A DNA stretch of 64,000 bases, from assembly GCF_009932395.1 (NCBI RefSeq), contig NZ_LSRS01000003.1:297154-361153 (forward strand). The letters run 5' to 3'. This stretch comes from Sporotomaculum syntrophicum (GTDB taxonomy: Bacteria > Bacillota > Desulfotomaculia > Desulfotomaculales > Desulfallaceae). The notes below the pieces were generated by a model. It searched no databases, was not told where the DNA came from, and was given only the letters and a program-made list of their open reading frames with translations. The position numbers were made by a program, and so were the translations under genes. Of this stretch, positions 1 to 10,396 are shown piece by piece. Each line of letters starts with the position of its first letter. Within the stretch, counting starts at the first letter, position 1.

Positions 1-197
1 CCACCGACCTCTTTGATGCCGTCCTGCCAAACGCAACAGCACTGGATTCCGGCTTATGCATACTTGAGGTCAAGTATGACGGTTTTTTGCCCGAGTTTAT
101 CCAGGACATTGTGCAGCTGAACAAGTGTACCTCAACTGCGTTTTCCAAATACGCGGCCTGCCGTCTGTATAATACGTCCATCCGAGGCATTATGTAA
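1..197 (+). CDS. VTC-domain polyphosphate polymerase-like protein, C-terminal end (partial)
   Basis: The reading frame is open from the window edge (first full codon at base 3) to a TAA at 195-197 and gives the last 64 residues. The visible tail contains LEVKYDGFLPEF and STAFSKYAAC, which match the end of bacterial VTC-domain proteins, where a basic tunnel handles polyphosphate. The usual catalytic part lies outside the window. It is followed 35 bases later by a DUF4956 protein and then a CotH-like kinase, a neighbourhood commonly seen with VTC proteins in Clostridia, and this supports the call more than the short tail alone. Function in polyphosphate metabolism is inferred from the family. 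Confidence 0.7.
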   Translation, partial: TDLFDAVLPNATALDSGLCILEVKYDGFLPEFIQDIVQLNKCTSTAFSKYAACRLYNTSIRGIM

Positions 198-232
198 ACA
201 CCGAAGCTAGGCATTAAAAGGAGTGGGTTAAT

Positions 233-913
233 ATGGAATTCAACTTTAACGACATTTTTAACACTAACTTTCTGAAAAAGGTATCCGGTTTTTCCTTCAC
301 CGACGCGGCTCTGGCCATAACAGCCGCTTTCCTGGTGGGCATGTTCATATACCTCATCTACAAGAAGACTTTTGGCGGTGTAATGTATTCACGGGCATTC
401 AATATCTCGCTTGTGCTGCTGACCATGCTGACTACTTTAGTTATTCTGGCCATTACCTCAAATGTAATCATCGCCCTGGGCATGGTAGGCGCACTATCCA
501 TCGTTCGCTTCCGCACCCCTATTAAGGATCCGATGGATTTAGTCTTTCTGTTTTGGTCCATAGTCGCAGGTATAGTGATTGGCGCCGGCCTAATACCCCT
601 GGCCGCACTGGGCTCGGTAATTATCGGCATCATACTTATCGCCTTTGTCAGCCGGAATGTTATTGAAACACCCTACATCGTGATCATTAACTGCGCGGAC
701 GAGAACGCTGAAGGCAGTGCCGTGAACCTCATGAAAAAGGTCTTCTCCAAATACCGCGTAAAGTCTAAAACCGTTACCGCGGGAAAAGGTATTGAGCTGG
801 TATATGAGATACGATTGAAAAACGGGGAGACAAAGTTTATTAATGAGCTGTCAGCCATACCGGGTATTACAAACTCCGCTCTGGTAAGCTTTAACGGAGA
901 ATACGCATCCTAA
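233..913 (+). CDS. DUF4956 domain integral membrane protein
   Basis: The 226-residue protein has a membrane segment at about residues 23-45, further hydrophobic segments at about 55-85, 103-125 and 125-145, and a soluble C-terminal domain of about 80 residues. The conserved stretch ALSIVRFRTPIKDP between the second and third hydrophobic blocks is the hallmark of DUF4956. An AGGAG-like site precedes the ATG. It sits between a VTC-domain gene and a CotH gene, with only 14 bases to the latter's preferred start, so the three are probably one transcript. The biochemical role of DUF4956 is not established; a membrane partner of the VTC/CotH proteins is inference from conserved clustering. Confidence 0.8.
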   Translation: MEFNFNDIFNTNFLKKVSGFSFTDAALAITAAFLVGMFIYLIYKKTFGGVMYSRAFNISLVLLTMLTTLVILAITSNVIIALGMVGALSIVRFRTPIKDPMDLVFLFWSIVAGIVIGAGLIPLAALGSVIIGIILIAFVSRNVIETPYIVIINCADENAEGSAVNLMKKVFSKYRVKSKTVTAGKGIELVYEIRLKNGETKFINELSAIPGITNSALVSFNGEYAS

Positions 914-927
914 AGGAGCGGATGGTT

Positions 928-2802
928 ATGACAAACACCAAGCTGATATTACTATCCCTGGTGCTGGTAGTTTTTGCAGCCCTGTTTATTGGGGCCTTTA
1001 CAGTGTTTGGCACCGGTACCGTTAAGGTCTACGGAGATGAATATGTAACCAAGTATTTTCAAAGAGACAAAGTCATGCAAGTAAACATTCAAATCGATGA
1101 AGCTGATTGGAATCATATGATGGCCAACTCCACTGCAGAGGAATTTGTCACGGCTACAGTTGTTATAAACGGCGATGTCTACTCGTCGGTGCAAATAAGA
1201 CCCAAGGGCAATTCCAGCCTCATGTCGGTTGCCGGCAGCGACAGCAACCGTTACAGCTTTAAGATAAATTTCAATGACATAGTCGAAAACCAGACTATGG
1301 CAGGGCTGACCCAGCTAAACCTAAACAACTGCTTTTCTGATCCCTCTTATATGCGGGAATATCTCTCCTACCAGATTTTTGAGGAAATGGGGGTAGCCGT
1401 TCCGGCTTTCTCCTATGCTGCTGTATCTGTAAACGGTGATTATTTTGGGCTTTATCTTGCGGTGGAGAGCATATTGGAGCCATTTCTGGAAAGGAATTTC
1501 GGGGACATTTCCGGGGACCTGTATAAATCCATGGGTAATACCCTTAAATATAACGGCGACAACCCCTCAGACTATTCAGGCCTGGAAGTGAAGAGTACAC
1601 TAAAGAATGCCGATTGGTCTAAACTGATCAAAATGCTTGAGGTGTTGAATAACGGCGGTGACATTGAAAAATACCTCGACGTTGAAGCGGCACTAAAATA
1701 TATTGCCGTCAACACGGCCCTGGTTAACTTCGACAGTTATCTGGGCAATTTCGGCCACAATTACTACCTTTATGAGCAAAACGGCGTATTTACAATAATC
1801 CCGTGGGACTTAAACATGTCCTTTGGTGGGTTCGGCTTCGGTAGTGATACTTCCAGGCTATATATCGACGAACCGACCCAGGGGGCGCTTGCCGACAGGC
1901 CTCTAGTAGCCAAACTATTAGCAAACGAAAAGTATCTACAAGCCTATCATGGTTATCTGGAACAAATCACCACCAAGTATTTAAGCGGCGGCTACTTGGA
2001 GGCGGAAACCGACCGGCTGTACATACTGATTTCCAAATATGTCAGGACTGATCCCACAGCCTTTTTCAGCTACGAACAGTTTGAGCAAAGCATTTCCGGC
2101 ACTGACACCGGCAGTCCTGTGGAAGATAAAGAAACGGTAAGAGTAATAGAGGGCCGGCAGGAGAAAGAAAATGAAGATCCCGCCCGTAATGGCTTCCCGG
2201 TGAACAGGAAATGGGGTTTCGGCAACAATGCCCCCGGCATCCTAAAGCTTGCTGCCGACGTATCCGATGCAATACAAAAGCAGCTCGCCGGGGAATTACA
2301 CTCCACCAATAACGGCAACGGAATGGGCATGGGCAGAGGCATGCCTATGGGCGATATGCCCGGTAATAATGCCACAGGGCCACCTGGTCAACAGCGTCCC
2401 GGTGGGAATGTTGATATGAGGGAGCGGGAAGGCGGAGAGCGGCCGCCCGGAGGGATGGCGCTACCGCCGCGAGGTGTGGGCAGGGAGGCCATTGAGGCGC
2501 TTGGGCAGGAAATCAGGCAGGCAGGTGAGCTCACCGGTGAGCTGCGTAATAAAGCCGAAAAACTGGGCATTCCTAATGATATGCTCGAAATGATGGCTCG
2601 CAGCCGGGAGCAAATAATGTTTGGCGGGATGGGCCCGCCTGAAGGTGATGATGGTAATCGCCCAATGGGTATGGGCAGGCAACAACAATCACCCGTTGAC
2701 AAAAATGCGTTAACCAGGCTACTGGCAGTATCAGGGGTACTTATTACAGTAGGGATAACCATTGCCCTGTTGTTCAAGCGCAGAAGATATTATAAAGCTT
2801 GA
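928..2802 (+). CDS. CotH kinase family protein, membrane anchored at both ends
   Basis: CotH proteins are atypical protein kinases; B. subtilis CotH phosphorylates spore coat proteins. The family core is visible as RPKGNSSL, the SYLGNFGHNYYLYE stretch and PWDLNMSFGG (P at about residue 292), the position of the metal-binding PWD motif. An N-terminal signal anchor is followed by the kinase fold, then a Gly/Met/Pro-rich low-complexity region around residues 460-515, and a C-terminal hydrophobic helix before a basic tail (KRRRYY). Two in-frame ATGs exist at 922 and 928; the AAAGGAG site at 912-918 is 9 bases from the second and only 3 from the first, so I chose 928. In VTC/DUF4956/CotH clusters the substrate is unknown. 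Confidence 0.85.
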   Translation: MTNTKLILLSLVLVVFAALFIGAFTVFGTGTVKVYGDEYVTKYFQRDKVMQVNIQIDEADWNHMMANSTAEEFVTATVVINGDVYSSVQIRPKGNSSLMSVAGSDSNRYSFKINFNDIVENQTMAGLTQLNLNNCFSDPSYMREYLSYQIFEEMGVAVPAFSYAAVSVNGDYFGLYLAVESILEPFLERNFGDISGDLYKSMGNTLKYNGDNPSDYSGLEVKSTLKNADWSKLIKMLEVLNNGGDIEKYLDVEAALKYIAVNTALVNFDSYLGNFGHNYYLYEQNGVFTIIPWDLNMSFGGFGFGSDTSRLYIDEPTQGALADRPLVAKLLANEKYLQAYHGYLEQITTKYLSGGYLEAETDRLYILISKYVRTDPTAFFSYEQFEQSISGTDTGSPVEDKETVRVIEGRQEKENEDPARNGFPVNRKWGFGNNAPGILKLAADVSDAIQKQLAGELHSTNNGNGMGMGRGMPMGDMPGNNATGPPGQQRPGGNVDMREREGGERPPGGMALPPRGVGREAIEALGQEIRQAGELTGELRNKAEKLGIPNDMLEMMARSREQIMFGGMGPPEGDDGNRPMGMGRQQQSPVDKNALTRLLAVSGVLITVGITIALLFKRRRYYKA

Positions 2803-2914
2803 TAGTAAACGTAGAGCCTCCCGGCCTGTATTACCAGGAAGCCAATGGGGAGGCCACGCTATACCTTCCGGTAGGTATGACTTATTACAAATCTTAACCA
2901 TTATATGTCCCGCT

Positions 2915-3994
2915 TTATATACTATTACTTGGAACTTGCTGCTTGTGTTCATTCTTAATATTGATAATTAAAGCAAAAGCAATAGTGCCATAAGCCACAA
3001 AGCTTCGGAAGTATTCTCCCAGGGCAGCGTTGTGGAATAAATTCTGTCCAGCCTGAGGAGAAACAATAAACAGAGTATGGAATAGAAAAATACCTATAAT
3101 CGCATGCCTTATTTTGGCATCTTTAATACTTGCTCCGCCTGCCAAAAGAGCAGCGCAGGATATCAGGTCGGCATTCATGTGGGCAGTATAGACATCAAAC
3201 ATACCAATATTTTGCAAGAAAAACAATTGGCCAAGAGCTGCCAGTACAGTGGATAAAACCATCGCCATAATCCTGACCATATTTACATTGATGCCGGAAA
3301 CCTCTGCTTTTTCATTGGAGTTACCCACCGCTTTGACTTTCTGGCCAAATCTTGTATTTAACAGATAGTAAATTAAGCATGCAAACAACAGCACCACCAG
3401 AATCATAAATAATGGAATTTCAATGTTCCCAAGTTTGCACAGCCAGAGTTTATCAATAGTATTGCGATACATATCTAAATCAACGGCATTTCTTACCCCG
3501 ATACCCCGTGAGAGAATAATTTCTTCATTGCCAATGGGGATAATAGTTCCGAAGCCTACTAAGAAAACCAGTTGATACAAGCTATTGGCCAACGTTCCAA
3601 TGATAATCGTGACTATCATTTCTTTCCCTTTGACCATATTCAAAATATGTCCAATAACCAGGCCTGCCAACGTGGAAAAAGTTATACAAAGGAGAGCTAC
3701 CAGCAATATGCCAGCGATTCCATTTACCTGATAATTGATGACAAATAATAGTGCTGCTTGTGCACACATAGCCCCTACGGTAACGGCAAAATTAAGCCCC
3801 ATACCCGCCGCTATCGGAATAATTAACGACAGGACTAAGATGCCGTCCCTGATAAATCGGGTGATAACCTGGTTGAGTACGAACGCGCCGGATAGTCCGG
3901 AAAATTGCCAGGCCAGGTACGAAAGCAGCAAGAATATAATGGGTACCAAGCGCTCGCTATGAAAAAGCTTGTCTGCCTGCTCTCTTTTGTTCAA
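2915..3994 (-). CDS. ABC transporter permease (BPD_transp_2 family), second permease
   Basis: This 359-residue polytopic protein has about ten hydrophobic segments and the cytoplasmic loop typical of ribose/branched-chain amino-acid type permeases (GNSNEKAEVSGINVNMVR), followed by a long helix ending LAALGQLFFLQ. It is the last gene of a four-gene minus-strand unit: its ATG overlaps the end of the upstream permease gene by 4 bases. It resembles that permease in layout, so the channel is probably a heterodimer. The substrate cannot be read from the sequence; the DUF3798-like binding protein upstream does not settle it. Confidence 0.8.
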   Translation of the reverse strand: MNKREQADKLFHSERLVPIIFLLLSYLAWQFSGLSGAFVLNQVITRFIRDGILVLSLIIPIAAGMGLNFAVTVGAMCAQAALLFVINYQVNGIAGILLVALLCITFSTLAGLVIGHILNMVKGKEMIVTIIIGTLANSLYQLVFLVGFGTIIPIGNEEIILSRGIGVRNAVDLDMYRNTIDKLWLCKLGNIEIPLFMILVVLLFACLIYYLLNTRFGQKVKAVGNSNEKAEVSGINVNMVRIMAMVLSTVLAALGQLFFLQNIGMFDVYTAHMNADLISCAALLAGGASIKDAKIRHAIIGIFLFHTLFIVSPQAGQNLFHNAALGEYFRSFVAYGTIAFALIINIKNEHKQQVPSNSI

Positions 3995-5022
3995 TGGCTG
4001 AGCCTCCGTCCAGATCTATGCAACAAGGCGTATAAAATAATGCTGTAGGTGATCAGGGACCTTAAGATTTCAGTTATCTCAGGGACCAATATTTCATTAG
4101 CGATAGGAACACTAAGCAAGTAAATGGTTTGCAATAGATAGGTTCCCAGCACCGCCTCAAAGATGAAGGCTCTCCGGCCGGTACTGCCTCCTATTAATAT
4201 CGCTGAGATAGCCGGAAAATACATCGCTAACGGTTCATCATAAAGCTGAATGAAACCATAACTTTGCGAATATACACAAATGCCGATTCCGGCCAGAACT
4301 GTAGAGAGGATTATGGCAATAAGTCTAATTTTAGCTATATCAATTCCTGACAGCCTGGAAAATTCTTCGTTTTCCCCAGTGGCAATGGTTGCCCGGCCTA
4401 CCTTAGTTCGGTGAAAAAGGGCTAATAATAAACATATCAGGCTGAAAAAAGCTATAAATCCCAGGGGTATTTCTACAGCGCCTATTTTCGCCAGAGCCAT
4501 ATTGTCCAAAATATTATTAAAGTAGGGCTCCAAAGATATTTTAGGCCGCAAGCCCTGACCACCAATGGGATAGAGCATCTGCCTGTTTTGAAATGGCACC
4601 AGAGTCCAAAAACAGTTCATCAGGGGGATCATTGACAAACCGATGAAAGTACCGGCAATTTCCTCTCTGCCCTTAACCTTGTTTAAGAGCATCCCGTAAA
4701 GCCAACCGAGCATACAGCAAAAAACCACACTCAACAATAACGAAGTGAAAAAGCCCGCAAAACCGGTAAGCCTGAAGTTCACGGTGATACATAAACCGAG
4801 TAAACCTCCGATAATACCCACGGGCAGACCAAAATTAATACCTGCACCTGCATTAATCATGGGTATTAAGGCAAGCACGAGTACCCCGTTCATCATCAGC
4901 TTAATCAAGGATTCGTTAAATAAATCAACTAAATCCAAATGTAACATATAGGCTAGTCCCACTAAAACACATAGAAAGATTAAAATAATTACCTGGGGCG
5001 GCTTGATTCTGTAAACTTCCAT
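3991..5022 (-). CDS. ABC transporter permease (BPD_transp_2 family), first permease
   Basis: The protein is an integral membrane subunit with the family loop ATGENEEFSRLSGIDIAKIR and a following helix LSTVLAGIGICVYSQS. It pairs with the downstream permease and the upstream ATPase. The frame can start at a GTG at 5040 inside the ATPase gene or at the ATG at 5022, one base after the ATPase stop; I prefer the ATG because it begins just before the first membrane segment and no good ribosome binding site precedes the GTG. This gives 343 residues. Substrate unknown. Confidence 0.8.
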   Translation of the reverse strand: MEVYRIKPPQVIILIFLCVLVGLAYMLHLDLVDLFNESLIKLMMNGVLVLALIPMINAGAGINFGLPVGIIGGLLGLCITVNFRLTGFAGFFTSLLLSVVFCCMLGWLYGMLLNKVKGREEIAGTFIGLSMIPLMNCFWTLVPFQNRQMLYPIGGQGLRPKISLEPYFNNILDNMALAKIGAVEIPLGFIAFFSLICLLLALFHRTKVGRATIATGENEEFSRLSGIDIAKIRLIAIILSTVLAGIGICVYSQSYGFIQLYDEPLAMYFPAISAILIGGSTGRRAFIFEAVLGTYLLQTIYLLSVPIANEILVPEITEILRSLITYSIILYALLHRSGRRLSH

Positions 5023-5023
5023 T

Positions 5024-6595
5024 TTATATGTTCTCTTCACCTGCCAGTGCTAAGCCAAACTCGACGTCTGAGGCATCGGGAGATAATATTTTAAAAAGCC
5101 TTCCCTCGACCAAAACGGCTATCCGATCACAAATACGTTTTAATTCATCCAGTTCACTTGAAGCCATCACAATGGTAGTTTGTTGGCTGCGGTTTGTTTC
5201 AATCAGCATCTGGAGGATTTTTTCTTTGGCTGAGATATCAATCCCCCTGGTTGGTTCTGCCACAAACAACAATTTGGGATTGACGGTCAGAGCCCTGGCA
5301 ATGCAAACTTTTTGCTGGTTTCCGCCGCTTAATTCCTTGATTTTTTGCGTTATTGCCGTACATTTTATTTCGAAATCATGTACCAACTGCGTTACATACC
5401 TATGAGCCTTTTGCTGATCAAGGAAACCGGTAAAAGGCCGGGGCAGGCGCAAAGAAAAGAGATTTTTTACCTGGTTGCCCGTAAAAATAATATTATCTGC
5501 TACGGAATGCTCAGGGAGTATGCCCAGTCCTTGCCGGTCATCCGGCAGTACATAGATACCTTTAAGAATGTTGGTTCTAGAGTCCATCCGGTGGAGCTTT
5601 TGCTTGCCATATATAACCTCTCCGGCCGCAGGATACAAGCCCATCACACCATAACCCAAAGCCAGTTTGCCATGCCCGGAAAGACTGGTAATGCCTAATA
5701 TTTCACCTTCATATACCGTCAAATCCAACTCTCTTATTTCCTCACCCGGCATTGCCACCGAGAACTTTTTAAAGATCATGGCCGGGTTGTTGCTGACTGT
5801 CCTGGTGGGGGCAACCGCTTTTGTGACCGTATGGCCAATCATATCTCTGGCCAGGTTGGTGGTGGATATCTCCCCCTGGTTATACCGGGACACCACTTCT
5901 CCATCTCTGAAAACGGTTACCCGGTCACAGATCTGCTTGATTTCTTCCAGTCGGTGGGAAACGAATAAAATCGCTACTCCGGCACGCGACATAGCCAGTA
6001 AGACGTTAAGCAATAGCTGGGCGTCATCTTTATTTAGGGTCGCCGTAGGTTCGTCTAATAATAAAAAATTCAAATCCTGGCGGCCTATTTCCCTGGCCAT
6101 CTCAACAAATTGCTTGATATTGGTGGAGAGATTGCGCACTTTTAGGCCGACATCAATATCCAGACCTAACTTATTTAGTATTAACGCCGCACTTTGAGCA
6201 TTTAGTTTTTTATCTACAAAGGAATATTTATGGCCAAACAACCGATTGGTAAGTTTATTGGTTATTTCACGGCCCAGCTTAATATTTTCAGTTATAGTAA
6301 GCTCAGGAATTAAGGCAAATTCCTGGTGTACCATGCCTATACCCAGAGATATCGCCTCAGCACAGTTATTTAACCGGAGCAGGTGGCCCCGGTGATATAT
6401 TTGCCCCTGGTAGCCTCCAGTCTCACGGATGATCCGGTTGCCAAACAAAATATTCATCAAAGTACTTTTACCTGAGCCATTAGCGCCAACAAGGCCATGT
6501 ATCTCACCGGCTTTTACCGTTAAGTTAACATTTTTTAAAGCAGGGATCCCGTAATAGTTTTTGCTCAGGTTAATAATTTCTAAGATATTACCCAT
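5024..6595 (-). CDS. ABC transporter ATP-binding protein with two ABC domains (sugar/nucleoside-type)
   Basis: The 523-residue protein carries two fused nucleotide-binding domains, as in RbsA/MglA and BmpA-type importers. Domain 1 has Walker A GANGSGKST and Walker B LLLDEPTA, with a weak signature (NLSTNIKQ). Domain 2 has a degenerate Walker A (SLSGHGKLAL, no GKS/T) but a perfect signature LSGGNQQK and AEPTRGID. One intact and one degenerate ATP site is normal for this subfamily. It energises import through the two permeases encoded immediately downstream; the binding protein gene lies upstream, separated by a hairpin. Confidence 0.9.
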   Translation of the reverse strand: MGNILEIINLSKNYYGIPALKNVNLTVKAGEIHGLVGANGSGKSTLMNILFGNRIIRETGGYQGQIYHRGHLLRLNNCAEAISLGIGMVHQEFALIPELTITENIKLGREITNKLTNRLFGHKYSFVDKKLNAQSAALILNKLGLDIDVGLKVRNLSTNIKQFVEMAREIGRQDLNFLLLDEPTATLNKDDAQLLLNVLLAMSRAGVAILFVSHRLEEIKQICDRVTVFRDGEVVSRYNQGEISTTNLARDMIGHTVTKAVAPTRTVSNNPAMIFKKFSVAMPGEEIRELDLTVYEGEILGITSLSGHGKLALGYGVMGLYPAAGEVIYGKQKLHRMDSRTNILKGIYVLPDDRQGLGILPEHSVADNIIFTGNQVKNLFSLRLPRPFTGFLDQQKAHRYVTQLVHDFEIKCTAITQKIKELSGGNQQKVCIARALTVNPKLLFVAEPTRGIDISAKEKILQMLIETNRSQQTTIVMASSELDELKRICDRIAVLVEGRLFKILSPDASDVEFGLALAGEENI

Positions 6596-6652
6596 GACAT
6601 TAATTATACTCCGAATGGTGTCTTGCTCTAAACAGTGCCGGTAATAAAAGAT

Positions 6653-6680
6653 AGGCTGTCCTATACCAAGACAGCCTTTT
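6653..6680 (-). terminator. Hairpin between binding-protein and ATPase genes, likely attenuator
   Basis: The arms AGGCTGTC (6653-6660) and GACAGCCT (6670-6677) are perfect complements with a 9-base loop; on the minus-strand transcript the hairpin is followed by a U-containing stretch (ATCTTTTATT). It lies in the 113-base gap after the lipoprotein gene. Such hairpins often let the binding protein be made in excess over the ATPase and permeases. Partial termination or 3'-end stabilisation is inferred. Confidence 0.5.
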
Positions 6681-6708
6681 GTTCTGAAGATTGGTTATAA
6701 ATGATAAA

Positions 6709-7842
6709 TTAGTAGAGGATGGAATCCATAATCACAACATTATAATTCTCAAGTGCAGGGCCATCTTCAGTTGGTTTAAGCTTACTAAAGGTTACCGGGT
6801 AGCCCAATGTATCTTTGGCAAATTGGTTTAAACTATCCAGACTCTGGAAATCAAAACCTGGATCTTCAATCATTTGTTTAGCCAGTTCGATGGCATATTG
6901 AGGTACGAATACAGTAGCCGGCATGGGCCAACCACCAAGTCTGCCGGTCATACCTGCGGCGGCTGCTTTTTCGCTAATCATTTGATTAAGCTTATCCCAG
7001 TTCCAGGCATCTTCTTCGGAAATTTCCAATCCCATAACGGTGGGGTAAGCTTGAGTTGGTGTAGGACAGCATTGTTCAGCAACCATAAATTTTTCTTTCA
7101 GCGCTTCATCAATAATCACATCATACATCGGGCAGTTTGTCCCAAAAATATTAGTATCTTTACCGTATTTGGCGATTTGGCGGGGAATATCCTCCCTTAA
7201 GAACTGCAGCATTGGTCCTGTTCCGTCACCGGTTTGCGGGTCGGGGGTAACTACCTCAACCCATTGCATACCCAATTGATTGGCGGTTTTTTCCATCATG
7301 TTTTTTCTTTGCGAAATCATTTCTTTGGCCAGATGAGTGGGGAAGGAATAGTGAATTATTGTTTGAGCGCCCATTTCATGTGCCTTGCGAGCAATAGTTT
7401 CGCCTCTGCCAATCATGTCTGTATCCAAATTAACATCTACATATTTTGACATCAGCACGGGGTCGTCCCAAATAGGAGCAGTCATCGTGATAATGTCGGG
7501 TTTTGTTTCTTCCACTTTCTGCAAAGCCGGCAGTAAACCTGATTGTCCTGAAATAACTATAATGGCTTTCATTTGCGGGTCATCGGCCAAAGAAGTAATC
7601 TGGCTTATGGCTGTTTCGATTTCGGTGGAGAAGTTTTCCGGCAGAGTGATGTGTTTAACGATGTCAGGGTACTTTTCAGCCATCATAGCAGCTGTCCTGA
7701 ACTCATCTTCACTGGTGGATAATGTTGGTGTAACGACACCAATTTTGTATGTAACGGTATCATTAGTTACTGTGCTGCCACATCCCGATAAAACACCGGC
7801 TGCGAATAAAAAGCATAATAAAATTGTAATTGTTTTCTTCAT
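6709..7842 (-). CDS. DUF3798-like periplasmic-binding-protein lipoprotein
   Basis: The 377-residue protein starts with a lipoprotein signal peptide (MKKTITILLCFLFAAGVLSG with the lipobox Cys next), so it is probably lipid-anchored outside the membrane. The rest looks like a two-lobed binding protein: KIGVVTPTLSTSEDEF at the start and alternating strand/helix blocks such as MKAIIVISGQSG and AQTIIHYSFPTHLA. The sequence resembles DUF3798, a family found mainly in Clostridia. An AAAGGAG site 10 bases before the ATG marks the start. It is the first gene of the importer unit. The ligand is unknown; assignment to DUF3798 is by recollection of its features and should be confirmed by a profile search. 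Confidence 0.7.
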   Translation of the reverse strand: MKKTITILLCFLFAAGVLSGCGSTVTNDTVTYKIGVVTPTLSTSEDEFRTAAMMAEKYPDIVKHITLPENFSTEIETAISQITSLADDPQMKAIIVISGQSGLLPALQKVEETKPDIITMTAPIWDDPVLMSKYVDVNLDTDMIGRGETIARKAHEMGAQTIIHYSFPTHLAKEMISQRKNMMEKTANQLGMQWVEVVTPDPQTGDGTGPMLQFLREDIPRQIAKYGKDTNIFGTNCPMYDVIIDEALKEKFMVAEQCCPTPTQAYPTVMGLEISEEDAWNWDKLNQMISEKAAAAGMTGRLGGWPMPATVFVPQYAIELAKQMIEDPGFDFQSLDSLNQFAKDTLGYPVTFSKLKPTEDGPALENYNVVIMDSILY

Positions 7843-7935
7843 TTGTTACTTGCTCCTTTCCTATTAAATTAACTACTGAATACAATAATAATTAAAACAT
7901 TCTAACCCGTCCAATTAATATTTTTTATTTAAAAA

Positions 7936-8121
7936 TTAAGTATCATAAGCTTTGTAATATAGACATGGAAAAACAGCAACACCAGGTCCAACTAGGCTTC
8001 CGTTGCCGGCTAGACGTTCTAATGCAGGAACGAATCGGTTTAAAACTTCATCCGACGCTTTTTGCTCCAGGAAAGTGGAATGGGTTATTACAGCTGTGGG
8101 TAACCTAACAAATATAAAATG
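7936..8121 (-). pseudogene. Open fragment with protein-like content but no start, possible gene remnant
   Basis: On the minus strand a frame of 61 sense codons runs from just after an in-frame TAG (8122-8124) to TAA at 7936-7938. It reads plausibly as protein (HSTFLEQKASDEV, RFVPALERLAG), with no ATG, GTG or TTG start in a sensible place and no ribosome binding site. I do not recognise the family. It may be the decayed end of a lost gene between the importer and the next plus-strand gene; chance is the alternative. Confidence 0.3.
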
Positions 8122-8601
8122 CTAAGAATGGGGTGTAAAGGTTTGGAGTTTTCGGATAGACTAACCAGAGGGTTCCTGGCAGGGTTAGTTGGCGGCATCC
8201 TCATGGACATAATAAGTTATATTTCCCTAAAACTTAAAATAGCCGATTTACACCATTCGGATTGGCCAGCCATTATCCTTTTCGGTCATCAACCCACTAA
8301 TACTATAGAAGCCGTTTTTGCCCTATTAATTCAATTGATATTCGTAGGTTTTTTGGGCATATTGTTTACTTATTTAGTCACCGGACTATTTTCAAACGAA
8401 AATTACCTTTTTAAAGGCTGGTTATTTGGCGTAATATCCTGGTTTATTATCTATGTAATAACTTTTTTGGCTAAAATACCCGAATTGGCACCTCTTGATA
8501 CAGGCACCGCTATAACGGATTTTATCGCCGGTTCCGTTTATGGCCTGGTTCTGGCTGAAACAATACACCGGTTGGAAAACAAAGTATTTAGAGAAATATA
8601 A
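8119..8601 (+). CDS. Small integral membrane protein of unknown function
   Basis: The 160-residue frame has four hydrophobic segments: TRGFLAGLVGGILMDIISYI, a stretch at about 66-90 (ALLIQLIFVGFLGILFTYLV), one at about 104-122 (FGVISWFIIYVITFLAKI) and one near 135-150. The start is uncertain: ATG at 8119, ATG at 8128 or TTG at 8143, the last preceded by GGGGTGTAAAGG. A strong terminator follows about 100 bases downstream. I do not recognise a characterised homologue. It stands alone between a minus-strand importer and the met genes. Confidence 0.65.
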   Translation: MLRMGCKGLEFSDRLTRGFLAGLVGGILMDIISYISLKLKIADLHHSDWPAIILFGHQPTNTIEAVFALLIQLIFVGFLGILFTYLVTGLFSNENYLFKGWLFGVISWFIIYVITFLAKIPELAPLDTGTAITDFIAGSVYGLVLAETIHRLENKVFREI

Positions 8602-8612
8602 TTGTCAAGGAT

Positions 8613-8654
8613 GCATGGGGTCAGGCTTTAACTTGTTTAAATTAACTGTATTAT
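8613..8654. repeat. Dispersed GGGGTCAGGCTT element, copy A
   Basis: The stretch TGCATGGGGTCAGGCTTTAA followed by CTTGTTTAAATTAACTGTA is shared, with few changes, with intergenic copies near 25453 and, in reverse orientation, near 30888; a shorter relative lies near 24466. No terminal inverted repeats or coding capacity are visible. The motif resembles REP-type sequences handled by Y1 transposases; that link is inference. Confidence 0.6.
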
Positions 8655-8698
8655 TTGAATAAACAAGGAGAGAGGAGCTACATAGTTAATTCATAGTT

Positions 8699-8724
8699 AA
8701 CACGTACAATAAGTACGTGTTTTT
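8699..8724 (+). terminator. Rho-independent terminator
   Basis: Perfect 9-bp stem AACACGTAC / GTACGTGTT with a 5-base loop (AATAA), the right arm running into TTTTT. It closes the transcript of the small membrane protein gene and separates it from the metY promoter. Only AT-rich DNA with no supportable gene fills the remainder of the 8602-9040 gap apart from this, repeat copy A and the promoter. Confidence 0.85.
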
Positions 8725-8871
8725 ACACTTTTGACACAATATTAACTGGATTTGAAATAATCATGTGCCGGAATTTAATAGCGCCTCCAGCTCAATAGAA
8801 TGGCTTTAGACATTCATTTTTTGTGATAACTAAACTTGCTCCTTTTAAGGCTAGTTATTTGCAAATTATAG

Positions 8872-8899
8872 TTGACAAAGACTAATCAAGCAATATAAT
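8872..8899 (+). promoter_or_regulatory. Sigma-A promoter of metY-metA
   Basis: TTGACA (8872-8877), a 16-base spacer and TATAAT (8894-8899), both hexamers perfect. Transcription would leave a leader of about 135 bases before metY. I looked in it for S-box (SAM riboswitch) or T-box hallmarks and found none. Confidence 0.8.
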
Positions 8900-9016
8900 A
8901 CTAATATCATAGGATTTATGGGAATTGCTATAGCAGTTAAACATTATTGGGTATGCTCTGCTTAAAGGTTAATAAATTTGTTGTCAATTAATCAAATATA
9001 TTCCAAGTAACAATAA

Positions 9017-10333
<1,317 letters not shown>

Positions 10334-10396
10334 TCGGCATGCAACGCTCGGCTGATGTTAACAAACACAGGTTATTACTTGAAAGGGGGGCCATAA

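Noticed and set aside
2815..2853. GCCTCCC / GGGAGGC inverted repeat after the CotH gene
   Set aside because: Loop too long and no T run; not a supportable terminator.
5667..6197. 176-codon frame antisense to the ABC ATPase
   Set aside because: Composition and position mirror the real gene; no start signal.
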